DNA from: Stenotrophomonas sp046736075
GTDB lineage: Bacteria; Pseudomonadota; Gammaproteobacteria; Xanthomonadales; Xanthomonadaceae
Assembly: GCF_046736075.1 (NCBI RefSeq)
Contig: NZ_CP177163.1
Location: 2,604,001 to 2,668,000, forward strand
Direction: 5' to 3'
DNA: 64,000 bases
Part shown: positions 51,169 to 59,334 of the stretch, piece after piece
How positions within the stretch are numbered: the stretch's first letter is position 1
Layout of the letters: each line of letters starts with the position of its first letter
The notes under the pieces: model-generated
Told to the model about the DNA's origin: nothing
Seen by the model: the letters and a program-made list of their open reading frames with translations, nothing else
The model's database searches: none
Translations under genes and position numbers: made by a program

Positions 51169-51741
51169 ATGAAGACGTCCCTGATTGCCCTGGCGCTCGC
51201 CGCCGCCCTGCCGTTCGCTGCTTCCGCTGCCGAAGGCCTGTCCTACAACTACGCTGAAGGCGACTACGTCAAGACCGACGCCGACGGTGGCAAGGCCGAC
51301 GGTTGGGGCGTGAAGGGTTCCTACGCGTTCCTGCCGAACTTCCACGCCTTTGGCGAGTACAACCAGCAGAAGACCGACATCGGCAACTTCAAGGTTGACC
51401 AGTGGCGCGTGGGCGTGGGCTACAACCAGGAAATCGGCAACAGCACCGACTTCGTGGGCCGCGTTGCCTACAACAAGTTCGACCCGAAGGAAGGCCTGGA
51501 CTTCAACGGCTACAGCGCTGAAGCCGGTATCCGTACCGCGTTCGGCCAGCACGCCGAAGTCTACGCAATGGCCGGCTACGAGGATTACAGCAAGAAGCAC
51601 GGCGTCAATCCGGATGGCCAGTTCTACGGCCGCCTGGGTGGCCAGGTGAAGCTGAACCAGAACTGGGGCATCAACGGCGACATCAAGATGGATCGCCACG
51701 GTGACAAGGAATGGTCGGTCGGCCCGCGCTTCAGCTGGTAA
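51169..51741 (+). CDS. Ax21-family outer-membrane beta-barrel protein
   Basis: This 190-residue protein has a clean signal peptide (SLIALALAAALPFAASAAEG) and alternating aromatic/hydrophobic strands of an eight-stranded barrel, closing with the C-terminal signature WSVGPRFSW (terminal Trp). The start LSYNYAEGDYV matches the Ax21/OmpX-like family abundant in Xanthomonas and Stenotrophomonas. Ax21 was proposed as a secreted signal; that claim was later withdrawn and the protein is best called an outer-membrane protein. A terminator follows. Confidence 0.9.
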   Translation: MKTSLIALALAAALPFAASAAEGLSYNYAEGDYVKTDADGGKADGWGVKGSYAFLPNFHAFGEYNQQKTDIGNFKVDQWRVGVGYNQEIGNSTDFVGRVAYNKFDPKEGLDFNGYSAEAGIRTAFGQHAEVYAMAGYEDYSKKHGVNPDGQFYGRLGGQVKLNQNWGINGDIKMDRHGDKEWSVGPRFSW

Positions 51742-51784
51742 GCGCAGTCTGATTGCATCGCCACGCGCCGTACCGGCGTGGCAG

Positions 51785-51813
51785 AAAAGGGCCCGGCATT
51801 GCCGGGCCTTTTT
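51785..51813. terminator. terminator behind the Ax21-family gene
   Basis: GGCCCGGC (51790-51797, allowing one offset base) pairs with GCCGGGCC (51801-51808) across ATT, flanked by AAAA on the left and TTTTT (51809-51813) on the right. Confidence 0.88.
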
Positions 51814-51902
51814 CGTGGGCGTCGCCGGCGCCGGATCACACCGGATTAACCGCGTCCGGCGTCTAGTGGCGGCTCCCGCAGCGCCCCACCCTGGAGACGA
51901 AC

Positions 51903-52589
51903 ATGCCCGCTTCCCCGACGATTGTGCTGGTTCACGGGTTCTGGGGCGGTGCCGCGCACTGGTCCAAGGTGATCCTCGCCCTGCACCGCGCCGGCCATAC
52001 GGCGCTGCGCGCGGTGGAGCTGCCGCTGACATCGCTCGCCGACGATGCCGAACGCACGCGCAAGATGGTCGCGCAGGTCGATGGCCCCGTGCTGCTGGTG
52101 GGGCATTCCTATGGCGGGGCGGTGATCACCGAGGCGGGCAACCTGCCCAACGTGGTGGGACTGGTCTACATCGCCGCGTTCGCGCCCGATGCGGGCGAGA
52201 GCCCGGGCGGCATCACCCAGCAGCATCCGCCGGTGGCCGTGCCCAACCTGGAGGCAGACAGCGACGGCTACCTGTGGATCAAGCAGGACAAGTACCACGA
52301 GAGCTTCTGCCAGGATCTCGGTGCCGACGAGGCGCTGGTGATGTCGGTGGCGCAGAAGGCGCCGCTGGCGAGCACGTTCGGCGATGCGATCAGCGCGCCG
52401 GCGTGGAAGCAGAAACCCAGCTGGTATCAGATCTCCAGCGAGGATCGGATGATCTCGCCGGAGAACCAGCAGCGCATGTCGGCACGTCTGGGTGCACGCA
52501 AGGTGATCACGCTGGCGGCCAGCCATGCGTCGCTGGCCTCGCAGGCCGATGCGGTGGCGGCACTGATCGGCGAGGCTGCTGGCGGCTGA
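51903..52589 (+). CDS. alpha/beta hydrolase
   Basis: This 228-residue protein has the oxyanion segment LVHGFWGGAAHW, the nucleophile elbow GHSYGGA, and a likely acid/base pair in SSEDRMISPE and AASHASL. This resembles the salicylate-esterase/plant-MES-like group of alpha/beta hydrolases that is common in soil bacteria. GGAGACGAAC precedes ATG 51903. It is convergent with the hydrolase-containing operon on the minus strand. Confidence 0.85.
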   Translation: MPASPTIVLVHGFWGGAAHWSKVILALHRAGHTALRAVELPLTSLADDAERTRKMVAQVDGPVLLVGHSYGGAVITEAGNLPNVVGLVYIAAFAPDAGESPGGITQQHPPVAVPNLEADSDGYLWIKQDKYHESFCQDLGADEALVMSVAQKAPLASTFGDAISAPAWKQKPSWYQISSEDRMISPENQQRMSARLGARKVITLAASHASLASQADAVAALIGEAAGG

Positions 52590-52614
52590 TCGCGGCGCTA
52601 CCGGGCTGCGTGGC

Positions 52615-53547
52615 CTACATCCCCGCAGCCAGCAATGCCGCGCTGCGGTCCAGCAGGATGCGCGATGCGGGGGCGGCGCCCAGCAGGTGCAGGCACGCAT
52701 GCACCATGCCCGGCAACCGCTCGCACCGTACCGGCACCCCGGCCAACTGCAGGCGGTGCGCGTAGTGCTCGCCCTCATCGCGCAGCGGGTCGTGGTCGCA
52801 GACCAGGATGCTGGCCGCGGGCAGCCCGGCCAGGTCCTGCGCGCGAGCGGGCACCGCGTAGGGATTGGCGAGGCTGTCCGCATCCAGATACGCGTCCCAG
52901 CAGCGCTGCATCAGGGCGGTGGTGAGGAAGTGGCCCTCGCCGTAGCGACGGTGGCTGTCGGTGTCCACCGCCGTATCCAGCGCCGGGTACAGCAGCAGCT
53001 GGTGATGGATGGGCGGGCCGCCGCGGTCGCGTGCCAGCAGCGCCACGCCGGCGGCGAGATTGCCGCCGGCGCTGTCGCCGCCGACCAGCAGCCGGGCCGG
53101 GTCGACGTCGAGCGCGGCAGCGGTGCGGTGGCTCCAGTCCAGCACCGCATACACGTCTTCCAGCGGTACCGGGAACGGATGCTCCGGCGCCAACCGGTAC
53201 GCCACCGCGATCACCACGCAGCCGCTCGCATTGGCCAGGGCCCGGCACGGGTTGTCGTACACCGCCAGCGACCCCTGGAACCAGCCGCCGCCATGTGCGA
53301 ACACCAGCCCTGGCCGCGCGTGGCCAGGCGTATGTCCGGCGGGCCAGTACACCCGTACGCCGATGGCGTGGCCATCGTTGGCGGCCACGAGGACATCGCG
53401 GACTGCCGCGACCTCCTCGCGTGGCCCCTGCAGTGCGGGCAGTGCCGTTTCGCTGGCCGCGCGGAGGTCCAGCAGCGATGCCTCCGCCACCGCCGCCGGC
53501 GGTGGCAGCGCAGCCAGGAAGCGCGCGATATCCGGGTCCAGGTTCAT
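52615..53547 (-). CDS. alpha/beta hydrolase of the hormone-sensitive-lipase family
   Basis: This 310-residue esterase has the HSL oxyanion motif HGGGW, the nucleophile GDSAGG, and the acid/base pair in VCDHDPLRDEG and GMVHACLHLL. It is the third gene of a minus-strand operon, overlapping the previous gene by 4 bp. Substrates of this family are short-chain esters and lactones. Confidence 0.9.
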   Translation of the reverse strand: MNLDPDIARFLAALPPPAAVAEASLLDLRAASETALPALQGPREEVAAVRDVLVAANDGHAIGVRVYWPAGHTPGHARPGLVFAHGGGWFQGSLAVYDNPCRALANASGCVVIAVAYRLAPEHPFPVPLEDVYAVLDWSHRTAAALDVDPARLLVGGDSAGGNLAAGVALLARDRGGPPIHHQLLLYPALDTAVDTDSHRRYGEGHFLTTALMQRCWDAYLDADSLANPYAVPARAQDLAGLPAASILVCDHDPLRDEGEHYAHRLQLAGVPVRCERLPGMVHACLHLLGAAPASRILLDRSAALLAAGM

Positions 53548-54437
53548 GCCTGGCACGCCGGCAGCAGGAACGGCAGCAGCTGGGCCAGGAAGGCCTCGGG
53601 CGCCTCTTCCATGACGAAGTGGCCGCAGTCGGCAATCATCGCCCCGCGGAGGTCGCCAGCATGGGCCCGCATGGTGTCCATCGGCATGTCGGCGGTGGCG
53701 TGCTCGGCGCCGATCGCCAGGACCGGCATCGCCAGCGGGGTGAGCGCACGGAGACGGTTCTGGCGGATCGTTTCGGGAATGGCGCGGTAGTAGCCGAAGC
53801 CACCGCTGAGCCCGCCCGGGGCCGAGTACGCGCGGATGTACACCTCGCAGGCCACCGCTTCGCGGCGATGCGCCCAGCGGTCGAACATGAAGGTGAGGTA
53901 GGCGCGCTCGCGGCCGGCGATCAGCGCTTCGGGCAGGTCGCGCACCTGGTTGAACATGAAGTGCCACAGGAAGATGTTGTCTTCCGGCGCCACGAACACC
54001 GGCGGTGCCTCAGCCAGGCCGGGAATCACCGCCTCGGTGATCGCCAGGCGCTGCACGGCCTCCGGCTGGTCGCTGGCCAACGCGTAGGCGACCCACATGC
54101 CCACGTCGTGGCCCACCACCTGGTAGCGCGCGTGGCCCAGCTGCTGCATCAGCGCGTGCAGGGTGGCGGCGGTGGCGCCGGTGTCGTAGCCGTGCGCCGG
54201 GGTATCCGAATCACCGGTGCCCGGCGGGTCCACGGCGATGGCCTGGAAACCCTGTGCGGCGAGCGCCTGCATGATGTGCCGCCAGGCATACCAGGTCTGC
54301 GGCCAGCCCGGGATCAGCAATACCGGCCGGCCCTCTCCGAGGATCGCGCAGTGCACGCTGCGACCGTCGATGCGGACATGGCGGTGCACCACGCCATCCA
54401 GCGCGGCCGAAGCGGAGCGGTCGTGTACGGTCTTCAT
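53544..54437 (-). CDS. alpha/beta hydrolase, epoxide-hydrolase/dehalogenase type
   Basis: This 297-residue protein has the nucleophile motif GHDVGMW, where the nucleophile is aspartate rather than serine, as in epoxide hydrolases and haloalkane dehalogenases. The oxyanion segment is IPGWPQTWYAWR and the catalytic histidine lies in DCGHFVMEEAPE. It is coupled to both neighbours (TGATG with the gene before, ATGA with the gene after). The real substrate is unknown. Confidence 0.87.
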   Translation of the reverse strand: MKTVHDRSASAALDGVVHRHVRIDGRSVHCAILGEGRPVLLIPGWPQTWYAWRHIMQALAAQGFQAIAVDPPGTGDSDTPAHGYDTGATAATLHALMQQLGHARYQVVGHDVGMWVAYALASDQPEAVQRLAITEAVIPGLAEAPPVFVAPEDNIFLWHFMFNQVRDLPEALIAGRERAYLTFMFDRWAHRREAVACEVYIRAYSAPGGLSGGFGYYRAIPETIRQNRLRALTPLAMPVLAIGAEHATADMPMDTMRAHAGDLRGAMIADCGHFVMEEAPEAFLAQLLPFLLPACQA

Positions 54438-55492
54438 CAGTGGATCCCCAGCATGCTGTTGATCTGCGTACGGCTGACCGGCGCACCGGCGAAGTCGTCG
54501 AAGATGCGATCGGTGACCTTGATGATGTGTGCATTGATGAATGCCACGCCCTCGCGCGCGCCGTCCTCCTGGTTTTTCAGGCAGCACTCCCATTCCAGCG
54601 TGGCCCAGCCGTCGTAGTCGTACTGGGCGAGCTTGGAGAAGATGCCCTTGAAGTCCACCTGGCCGTCGCCGAGCGAGCGGAAGCGTCCGGCGCGCTCGGT
54701 CCAGCCGCTGTAGCCGCCGTAGATGCCCTGGCGCCCGCTCGGATTGAACTCGGCATCCTTGATGTGGACCATGCCGATGAAATCGCGGTAGATGTCCAGG
54801 AAGCTCAGGTAGTCCAGCTGCTGCAGGACGAAGTGGCTGGGATCGAACAGGATCCGGCAGCGCCGGTGCATGCCCACTGCGGCATGGAAACGCTCGAAGC
54901 TGGTGCCGTCGTGCAGGTCTTCGCTGGGATGGATCTCATAGCAGAGGTCGATGCCGTGCGCGTCGCACACATCCAGGATCGGCAGCCAACGACGCGCCAG
55001 TTCCTCGAACGCGGCCTCGATGAGCCCGTCCGGCCGCTGCGGGAACGGGAACAGGTACGGCCAGGCGAACGCGCCGGAGAAGGTGCCCATGCGGTCCAGG
55101 CCCAGCCGTTGCGAGGCTTTCGCGGCCAGCTTGAGGCGTTCAACCGCCCACGCGGTGCGCGCGGCCGGGTCGCCGTGCAGGGCGGCCGGCGCGAAGCTGT
55201 CGCAGAGCGCGTCGTAGGCGGGGTGCACCGCCACCAGCTGGCCGAAGATGTGGGTGGTGAGTTCGCTGATCACCAGCCCGTGGCTGGCCAGCATGGCGAT
55301 CAGGTCGTCGCAGTACTGCTGGCTGTGCGCGGCCTGTTCCACATCGAACAGGCGCTCGTCCCACGCCGGGATCTGCAGTGCCTTGAAGCCCTGGGCGGCG
55401 GCCCACGCGGCGATGGAGGGCAGATCGTTGAAGGGGGCCTGCTCGGCACTGAACTGGGCCAGGTGCAGGCTGGGGCCTTGGAGGGTACGCAT
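54437..55492 (-). CDS. sugar phosphate isomerase/epimerase family protein (TIM barrel)
   Basis: This 351-residue AP-endonuclease-2-like TIM barrel has candidate metal ligands in CYEIHPSEDLHDG, FDPSHFVLQ, VHIKDAEFNP and TLEWECC. Family members isomerise or epimerise ketoses and cyclic polyols. It is the first gene of an operon with two hydrolases and is divergent from a TetR regulator, whose operator overlaps its promoter region. Confidence 0.88.
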   Translation of the reverse strand: MRTLQGPSLHLAQFSAEQAPFNDLPSIAAWAAAQGFKALQIPAWDERLFDVEQAAHSQQYCDDLIAMLASHGLVISELTTHIFGQLVAVHPAYDALCDSFAPAALHGDPAARTAWAVERLKLAAKASQRLGLDRMGTFSGAFAWPYLFPFPQRPDGLIEAAFEELARRWLPILDVCDAHGIDLCYEIHPSEDLHDGTSFERFHAAVGMHRRCRILFDPSHFVLQQLDYLSFLDIYRDFIGMVHIKDAEFNPSGRQGIYGGYSGWTERAGRFRSLGDGQVDFKGIFSKLAQYDYDGWATLEWECCLKNQEDGAREGVAFINAHIIKVTDRIFDDFAGAPVSRTQINSMLGIH

Positions 55493-55506
55493 GAAGGTGC
55501 TGCCTT

Positions 55507-55530
55507 ATTGTTTGTCGAGCGACAAAGAAT
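55507..55530. promoter_or_regulatory. TetR-type operator palindrome
   Basis: ATTGTTTGTCG (55507-55517) and CGACAAAGAAT (55520-55530) are inverted copies, matching at 10 of 11 positions, around AG. The site is 15 bp upstream of the isomerase start and 75 bp upstream of the divergent tetR gene, so a bound dimer could shut both. Confidence 0.7.
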
Positions 55531-55604
55531 AGGCCGGTGATTCGTCCCGGTCAACGCCCGGTTTGGATAGAATCGCCACACCGCTTCAAACCGTAGTGAT
55601 GCTC

Positions 55605-56201
55605 ATGGCCGGCCGCCCCCGCGAATTCGACAAGGACCACGCCCTCAAGCAGGCGATGCTGCTGTTCTGGGAGCGTGGGTATGAAGGCACGTCGATGTCG
55701 GCGCTGGTGGAGGCGCTGGGCATTGCCTCGGCGCGCATCTATGCCGCGTTCGGCAGCAAGGAGCAGTTGTTCCGCGAGGCGGTGGCGCTCTACGAAGCGG
55801 GCGATGGCGGCTTTGCCGACCGGGCGCTGCGCGAGCAGGCGGTGCGCCCGGCGATCGAGCGCATGCTGCACGATGCCGTGCTGACCTACACGCGGCGCGG
55901 CCGTGCGCAGGGCTGCCTGGTGGTGTCGGCGGCCACCAGCACCGCACCGGAGAACGAGGCCGTGATGGACTGGCTGGCCGAGCACCGCCGCCAGCGCACC
56001 GCGCAGATCATCGCGCGACTGCGGCAGGCCGCGAGCGCCGGGGAACTGCCCGATGGCAGCGACGTACAGGCGCTGGGTGACTACTACGCCACCGTATTGC
56101 ACGGCATCTCCACCCAGGCCCGCGATGGCGCCAGCCGCGCGCGCCTGCTGGCCGCCGTGACCGTGGCGATGCAGGCGTTGCCGGTGGTGCCGACGGCCTG
56201 A
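55605..56201 (+). CDS. TetR/AcrR-family transcriptional regulator
   Basis: This 198-residue regulator has an N-terminal helix-turn-helix (about 10-55: ALKQAMLLFWERGYEGTSMS, ALGIASARIYAAFGSKEQLF) and an all-helical ligand domain (TetR_C type, with GCLVVSAATSTAPEN). ATG 55605 (MAGRPREF) is the usual family start; ATG 55599 is possible. TAGAAT at 55567-55572 may be the -10 box. It probably represses the divergent isomerase-hydrolase operon. Confidence 0.9.
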   Translation: MAGRPREFDKDHALKQAMLLFWERGYEGTSMSALVEALGIASARIYAAFGSKEQLFREAVALYEAGDGGFADRALREQAVRPAIERMLHDAVLTYTRRGRAQGCLVVSAATSTAPENEAVMDWLAEHRRQRTAQIIARLRQAASAGELPDGSDVQALGDYYATVLHGISTQARDGASRARLLAAVTVAMQALPVVPTA

Positions 56202-56216
56202 TGAACCCGGCGCGGC

Positions 56217-57320
56217 TCAGCGCCGCGCCGCTGCGCCGTCGCCGCGGGCCACCGCTTCCACTTCCTGCAGGCTGGCGCACGCGGTATCGCCCGGCGTGGA
56301 CATGGCCAATGCACCATGCGCCGCGCCCAGTTCCACCGCTGCCTGTTCGCCCTTGCCGCTGAGCAGGGCGTGGACCACGCCGGCCACGAATGCATCGCCG
56401 CCGCCCACGCGGTCAAGCAGGTCCACCTCGCGTGTGCGTGAGAGGAACAGCCGCTCGCGGGTGCGCAGGGCGCCGGCCCAGCCGTGACGCGCGGCCGTGG
56501 CGGCGTCGCGCAGGGTGAACGCCACCGCCTGCAGATTCGGAAAGCGCGTCAGCGCACGCAGCGCCGCCGCGTCGGCCGGGCCCACGTCCATCGGGGTGGT
56601 CCGCTTGCCCAGGTCGTCCAGGTCCATGCCCAGACAGGCGGCAAAGGAATATTCGTCGCCGATCAGCAGGTCGCACTCGGCGGCGATGGCGCAGTTGGCA
56701 TGGCGCGCCGCGTCCGGATCGGGATGGCTTTCCCACAGGCTGGCGCGGTAGTTGAGGTCGTAGGACACCGCCACCCCATGCCGGCGCGCGGCCCGCACGG
56801 TGGCGATCGCGGTCTGCGCGCTGTGCTCGGAGAGGGCAGCAAAGATGCCGCCGGTATGCAGCCAACGCGCGCCGTCGCGGCCGAACAGCGCGTCGCCGTC
56901 GATCTCGTGCGGCTGCAGCTGCGACGCGGCTGAGGTTGCCCGGTCGGACACCCCCAGCGGCGCGCGCACGCCGAACCCGCGTTCGGTGAAGTTGAGCCCC
57001 ATGCGCGTGTTGCGGCCGATGCCGTCGTAATCGCGCCAGACGATCTGGCTGGAATCCACGCCGCCGGCCTGGATCAGCTGCCGGGCCAGTTCGCCCAGCT
57101 CGTTGCGCGGCAACGCGGTCAGGACCGCACTGCGGTGGCCGAAGGTGCTGCACAGGCCGCGCGCCACGTTGTACTCGCCGCCGCCTTCCCACACGGTGAA
57201 CTGGCGCGCGTTGCGCACGCGGCCCTCGCCCGGATCGAAGCGCAGCATCACCTCGCCCAGCGCCAGTGCATCCCAGCGCTGGCCGTTCGATGCGGCCACC
57301 GCGAACTGCTGCGCGCTCAT
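56217..57320 (-). CDS. kdgK: 2-keto-3-deoxygluconate kinase (PfkB family)
   Basis: This 367-residue sugar kinase has the PfkB start LALGEVMLRFDPG, the glycine-rich segment EGGGEYNVARGLCSTFGHRS and the catalytic signature DLLDRVGGGDAFVAGVVHAL. It phosphorylates KDG to KDPG, the step after reduction of the alginate-derived uronate. It is the last gene of the alginate operon and starts inside the stop of the SGNH hydrolase gene (4-bp overlap). Confidence 0.9.
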   Translation of the reverse strand: MSAQQFAVAASNGQRWDALALGEVMLRFDPGEGRVRNARQFTVWEGGGEYNVARGLCSTFGHRSAVLTALPRNELGELARQLIQAGGVDSSQIVWRDYDGIGRNTRMGLNFTERGFGVRAPLGVSDRATSAASQLQPHEIDGDALFGRDGARWLHTGGIFAALSEHSAQTAIATVRAARRHGVAVSYDLNYRASLWESHPDPDAARHANCAIAAECDLLIGDEYSFAACLGMDLDDLGKRTTPMDVGPADAAALRALTRFPNLQAVAFTLRDAATAARHGWAGALRTRERLFLSRTREVDLLDRVGGGDAFVAGVVHALLSGKGEQAAVELGAAHGALAMSTPGDTACASLQEVEAVARGDGAAARR

Positions 57321-58498
57321 CGTGCCTTGCACCCGAGCAGGCCCAGGTCGATGCCGGCAGCCATGCGCCGGTAGCCCTCGTCGTTGGGGTGCAGGTGATC
57401 GCGGGTGATGTCCTCGGGCAGGTTCTCCGGGGTGGACGGATCGCGCAGGATCGCGTCGAAGTCGATCAGGGCGTCGTAGCCGCTGCGGCCGCCGCGCATC
57501 CAGGTGTTGAGCGTGGTGCGGGTCGCCGCCGACAGCGGTTCGTAGCGGTCCGAGCCGCCGAACGGGGTGATGGTGGCGGCGATCGCGCCGATGCCGTTGC
57601 CGTGCAGGCGCTCGGCGATCTGGCGGTAGCCCAGCACCATGTCCTCGGCGTTGCGGCCGGCCTTGGGCGGGGTGCCGCCATCGTGGCGGATGTCGTTGAT
57701 GCCTTCGAACACGATCACCTTGCTCACGTTGGGCAGGGCGATCACATCGCGGTCCAGCCGCGCCAGCGCGCTGTGGCTGCGGCCGTGGTCCATGACCTTG
57801 TTGCCGCTGATGCCGGCGTTGACCACCACCACCTGGTCCGGGCAGGCCTGCTGCAGGCGGGTGGCCAGCAGCGCCGGCCAGTCGCCGTTGCTGCCGCGCG
57901 TGGCGGTGGCGCCTTCGGTGATCGAATCGCCCAGGGCGACCACCACCACCGGCCTGGTGGCGCGCTCGGCCAGCACGGCCGATACGACGTTCTGCCGGTA
58001 GGCGAGTTTGACCTTGTCGCCCACCTCGGCCTGGCGGCCGTCGGCGACGCGCAGCGCGGTGCGCCGCACCGCAGGCCGGGTGGGCTCGGGGAAGTACACG
58101 GTCAGCGATACATCGGCCAATGCCGGCACCGTCATCGCGACCGGGTCGCTGAGCAGGGCGGCGCCGACCGGCACCACCACCGCGTTGCGACCATTGAAGG
58201 TGACCAGCTTGGCCGGTGTGGCCGTGCCGGTGCGGTGAGCGGTGACGCCGCCGATGGTCAGCGGCGCATCGCCCAGTTCGTTGCTGATGCGGAAGCGCAG
58301 TGCGGTGGCCGAACTGGCCAGGCGCATGTCCTGGCGCACCGTCTGGTTGGCGAACTGTACGGGTGCTTCGGGCGTACCGTCCTTGCGGTCGGGTGCCGGT
58401 GAGGCGGTCCACGCCGGCACCCAGACCTGGGCATGGGCGGGCAGCGCAGCAGCGCTGGTGGCAAGTGCAATCGACAATGCAGTGATCCAGCGCAGCAT
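57317..58498 (-). CDS. secreted SGNH/GDSL-family hydrolase
   Basis: This 393-residue protein has a signal peptide (WITALSIALATSAAALPAHA), an N-terminal beta-rich domain (about 28-170) and an SGNH esterase domain with block I VVVALGDSITEG, the block II glycine in NAGISGNKV, block III FEGINDI and block V DHLHPNDEG. It is encoded between the uronate reductase and kdgK genes of the alginate cluster. Removal of O-acetyl groups from alginate is an attractive role, inferred from position. Confidence 0.88.
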   Translation of the reverse strand: MLRWITALSIALATSAAALPAHAQVWVPAWTASPAPDRKDGTPEAPVQFANQTVRQDMRLASSATALRFRISNELGDAPLTIGGVTAHRTGTATPAKLVTFNGRNAVVVPVGAALLSDPVAMTVPALADVSLTVYFPEPTRPAVRRTALRVADGRQAEVGDKVKLAYRQNVVSAVLAERATRPVVVVALGDSITEGATATRGSNGDWPALLATRLQQACPDQVVVVNAGISGNKVMDHGRSHSALARLDRDVIALPNVSKVIVFEGINDIRHDGGTPPKAGRNAEDMVLGYRQIAERLHGNGIGAIAATITPFGGSDRYEPLSAATRTTLNTWMRGGRSGYDALIDFDAILRDPSTPENLPEDITRDHLHPNDEGYRRMAAGIDLGLLGCKAR

Positions 58499-58533
58499 GG
58501 CGGCCCTCCCAGGCGGTCAGCGGAACGTGTCTA

Positions 58534-59289
58534 TCAGGAGAAGTAGGTGCCGCCGTTGACGTCGACGTTGGCGCCGGTGATGAAGCCGGCGGCATCCGAC
58601 GCGAGGTACACGGCGGTATCGGCCGCTTCCTGCGGGCGACCCTGGCGGCGCAGCGGGGTGTTGCCGGCCACGGCGGTACGCACTTCCGGCTTGGTGAATT
58701 CATCGTGGAAGCGGGTGGCGATCATGCCGCAGCACAGCGCGTTGACGCGGATGCCGCGCGGCCCCAGTTCCTTGGCCATCGCGCGGGTGAAGGTCATCAC
58801 CGCCGCTTTTGCGGTGGCGTAGATCGACGCACCCGGACCACCGCCATCACGGCCTGCCTGCGACGCGAAGTTCACGATCGCGCCGCCCTCGGGCATGTGC
58901 GGCACCACCGCGTGGGTAGTGAGGTAGACAGAACTCATGTTGAGGTCCATCACCTTGTGGAAGAACGCCTCGTCGATCTCGGCCAGCGGGCGGCGCTGCA
59001 CCATGCCGCCGGCAACGTTGACCAGCACGTCGATGCGCTCGCCGAACGCGGCCTGGGTGGCCGCGACCATGCCGGCAACGGCGGCGGCGTCGGTAACGTC
59101 GGCGCGGTGCACGATCGCGGTGCCGCCAGCGGCCTGGATCTGCGCCAGGGTGTCCTGCGCGCTGGCCTCGTCGTTGGCGTAGTTGATGCAGACCTTGGCG
59201 CCGGCAGCGGCCAGCTTGAGCGAGATCTCGCGGCCGATGTCACGTCCGCCACCGGTGACGATGGCCACCTTGTCGTTGAATTGGGTCAT
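58534..59289 (-). CDS. SDR-family oxidoreductase, probable DEH reductase
   Basis: This 251-residue short-chain dehydrogenase has the cofactor motif TGGGRDIG (12-19), NVAGG, and the catalytic S143, Y157 and K161 (YATAKAA). In alginate clusters an SDR of this kind reduces the unsaturated-uronate product 4-deoxy-L-erythro-5-hexoseulose uronate (DEH) to KDG with NAD(P)H. Its place between the lyases and kdgK supports that step. Confidence 0.85.
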   Translation of the reverse strand: MTQFNDKVAIVTGGGRDIGREISLKLAAAGAKVCINYANDEASAQDTLAQIQAAGGTAIVHRADVTDAAAVAGMVAATQAAFGERIDVLVNVAGGMVQRRPLAEIDEAFFHKVMDLNMSSVYLTTHAVVPHMPEGGAIVNFASQAGRDGGGPGASIYATAKAAVMTFTRAMAKELGPRGIRVNALCCGMIATRFHDEFTKPEVRTAVAGNTPLRRQGRPQEAADTAVYLASDAAGFITGANVDVNGGTYFS

Positions 59290-59334
59290 GGAAAAACTCC
59301 AGTAGTGCGTTGGGGGAAAAGGAAGGGGTGGGGC

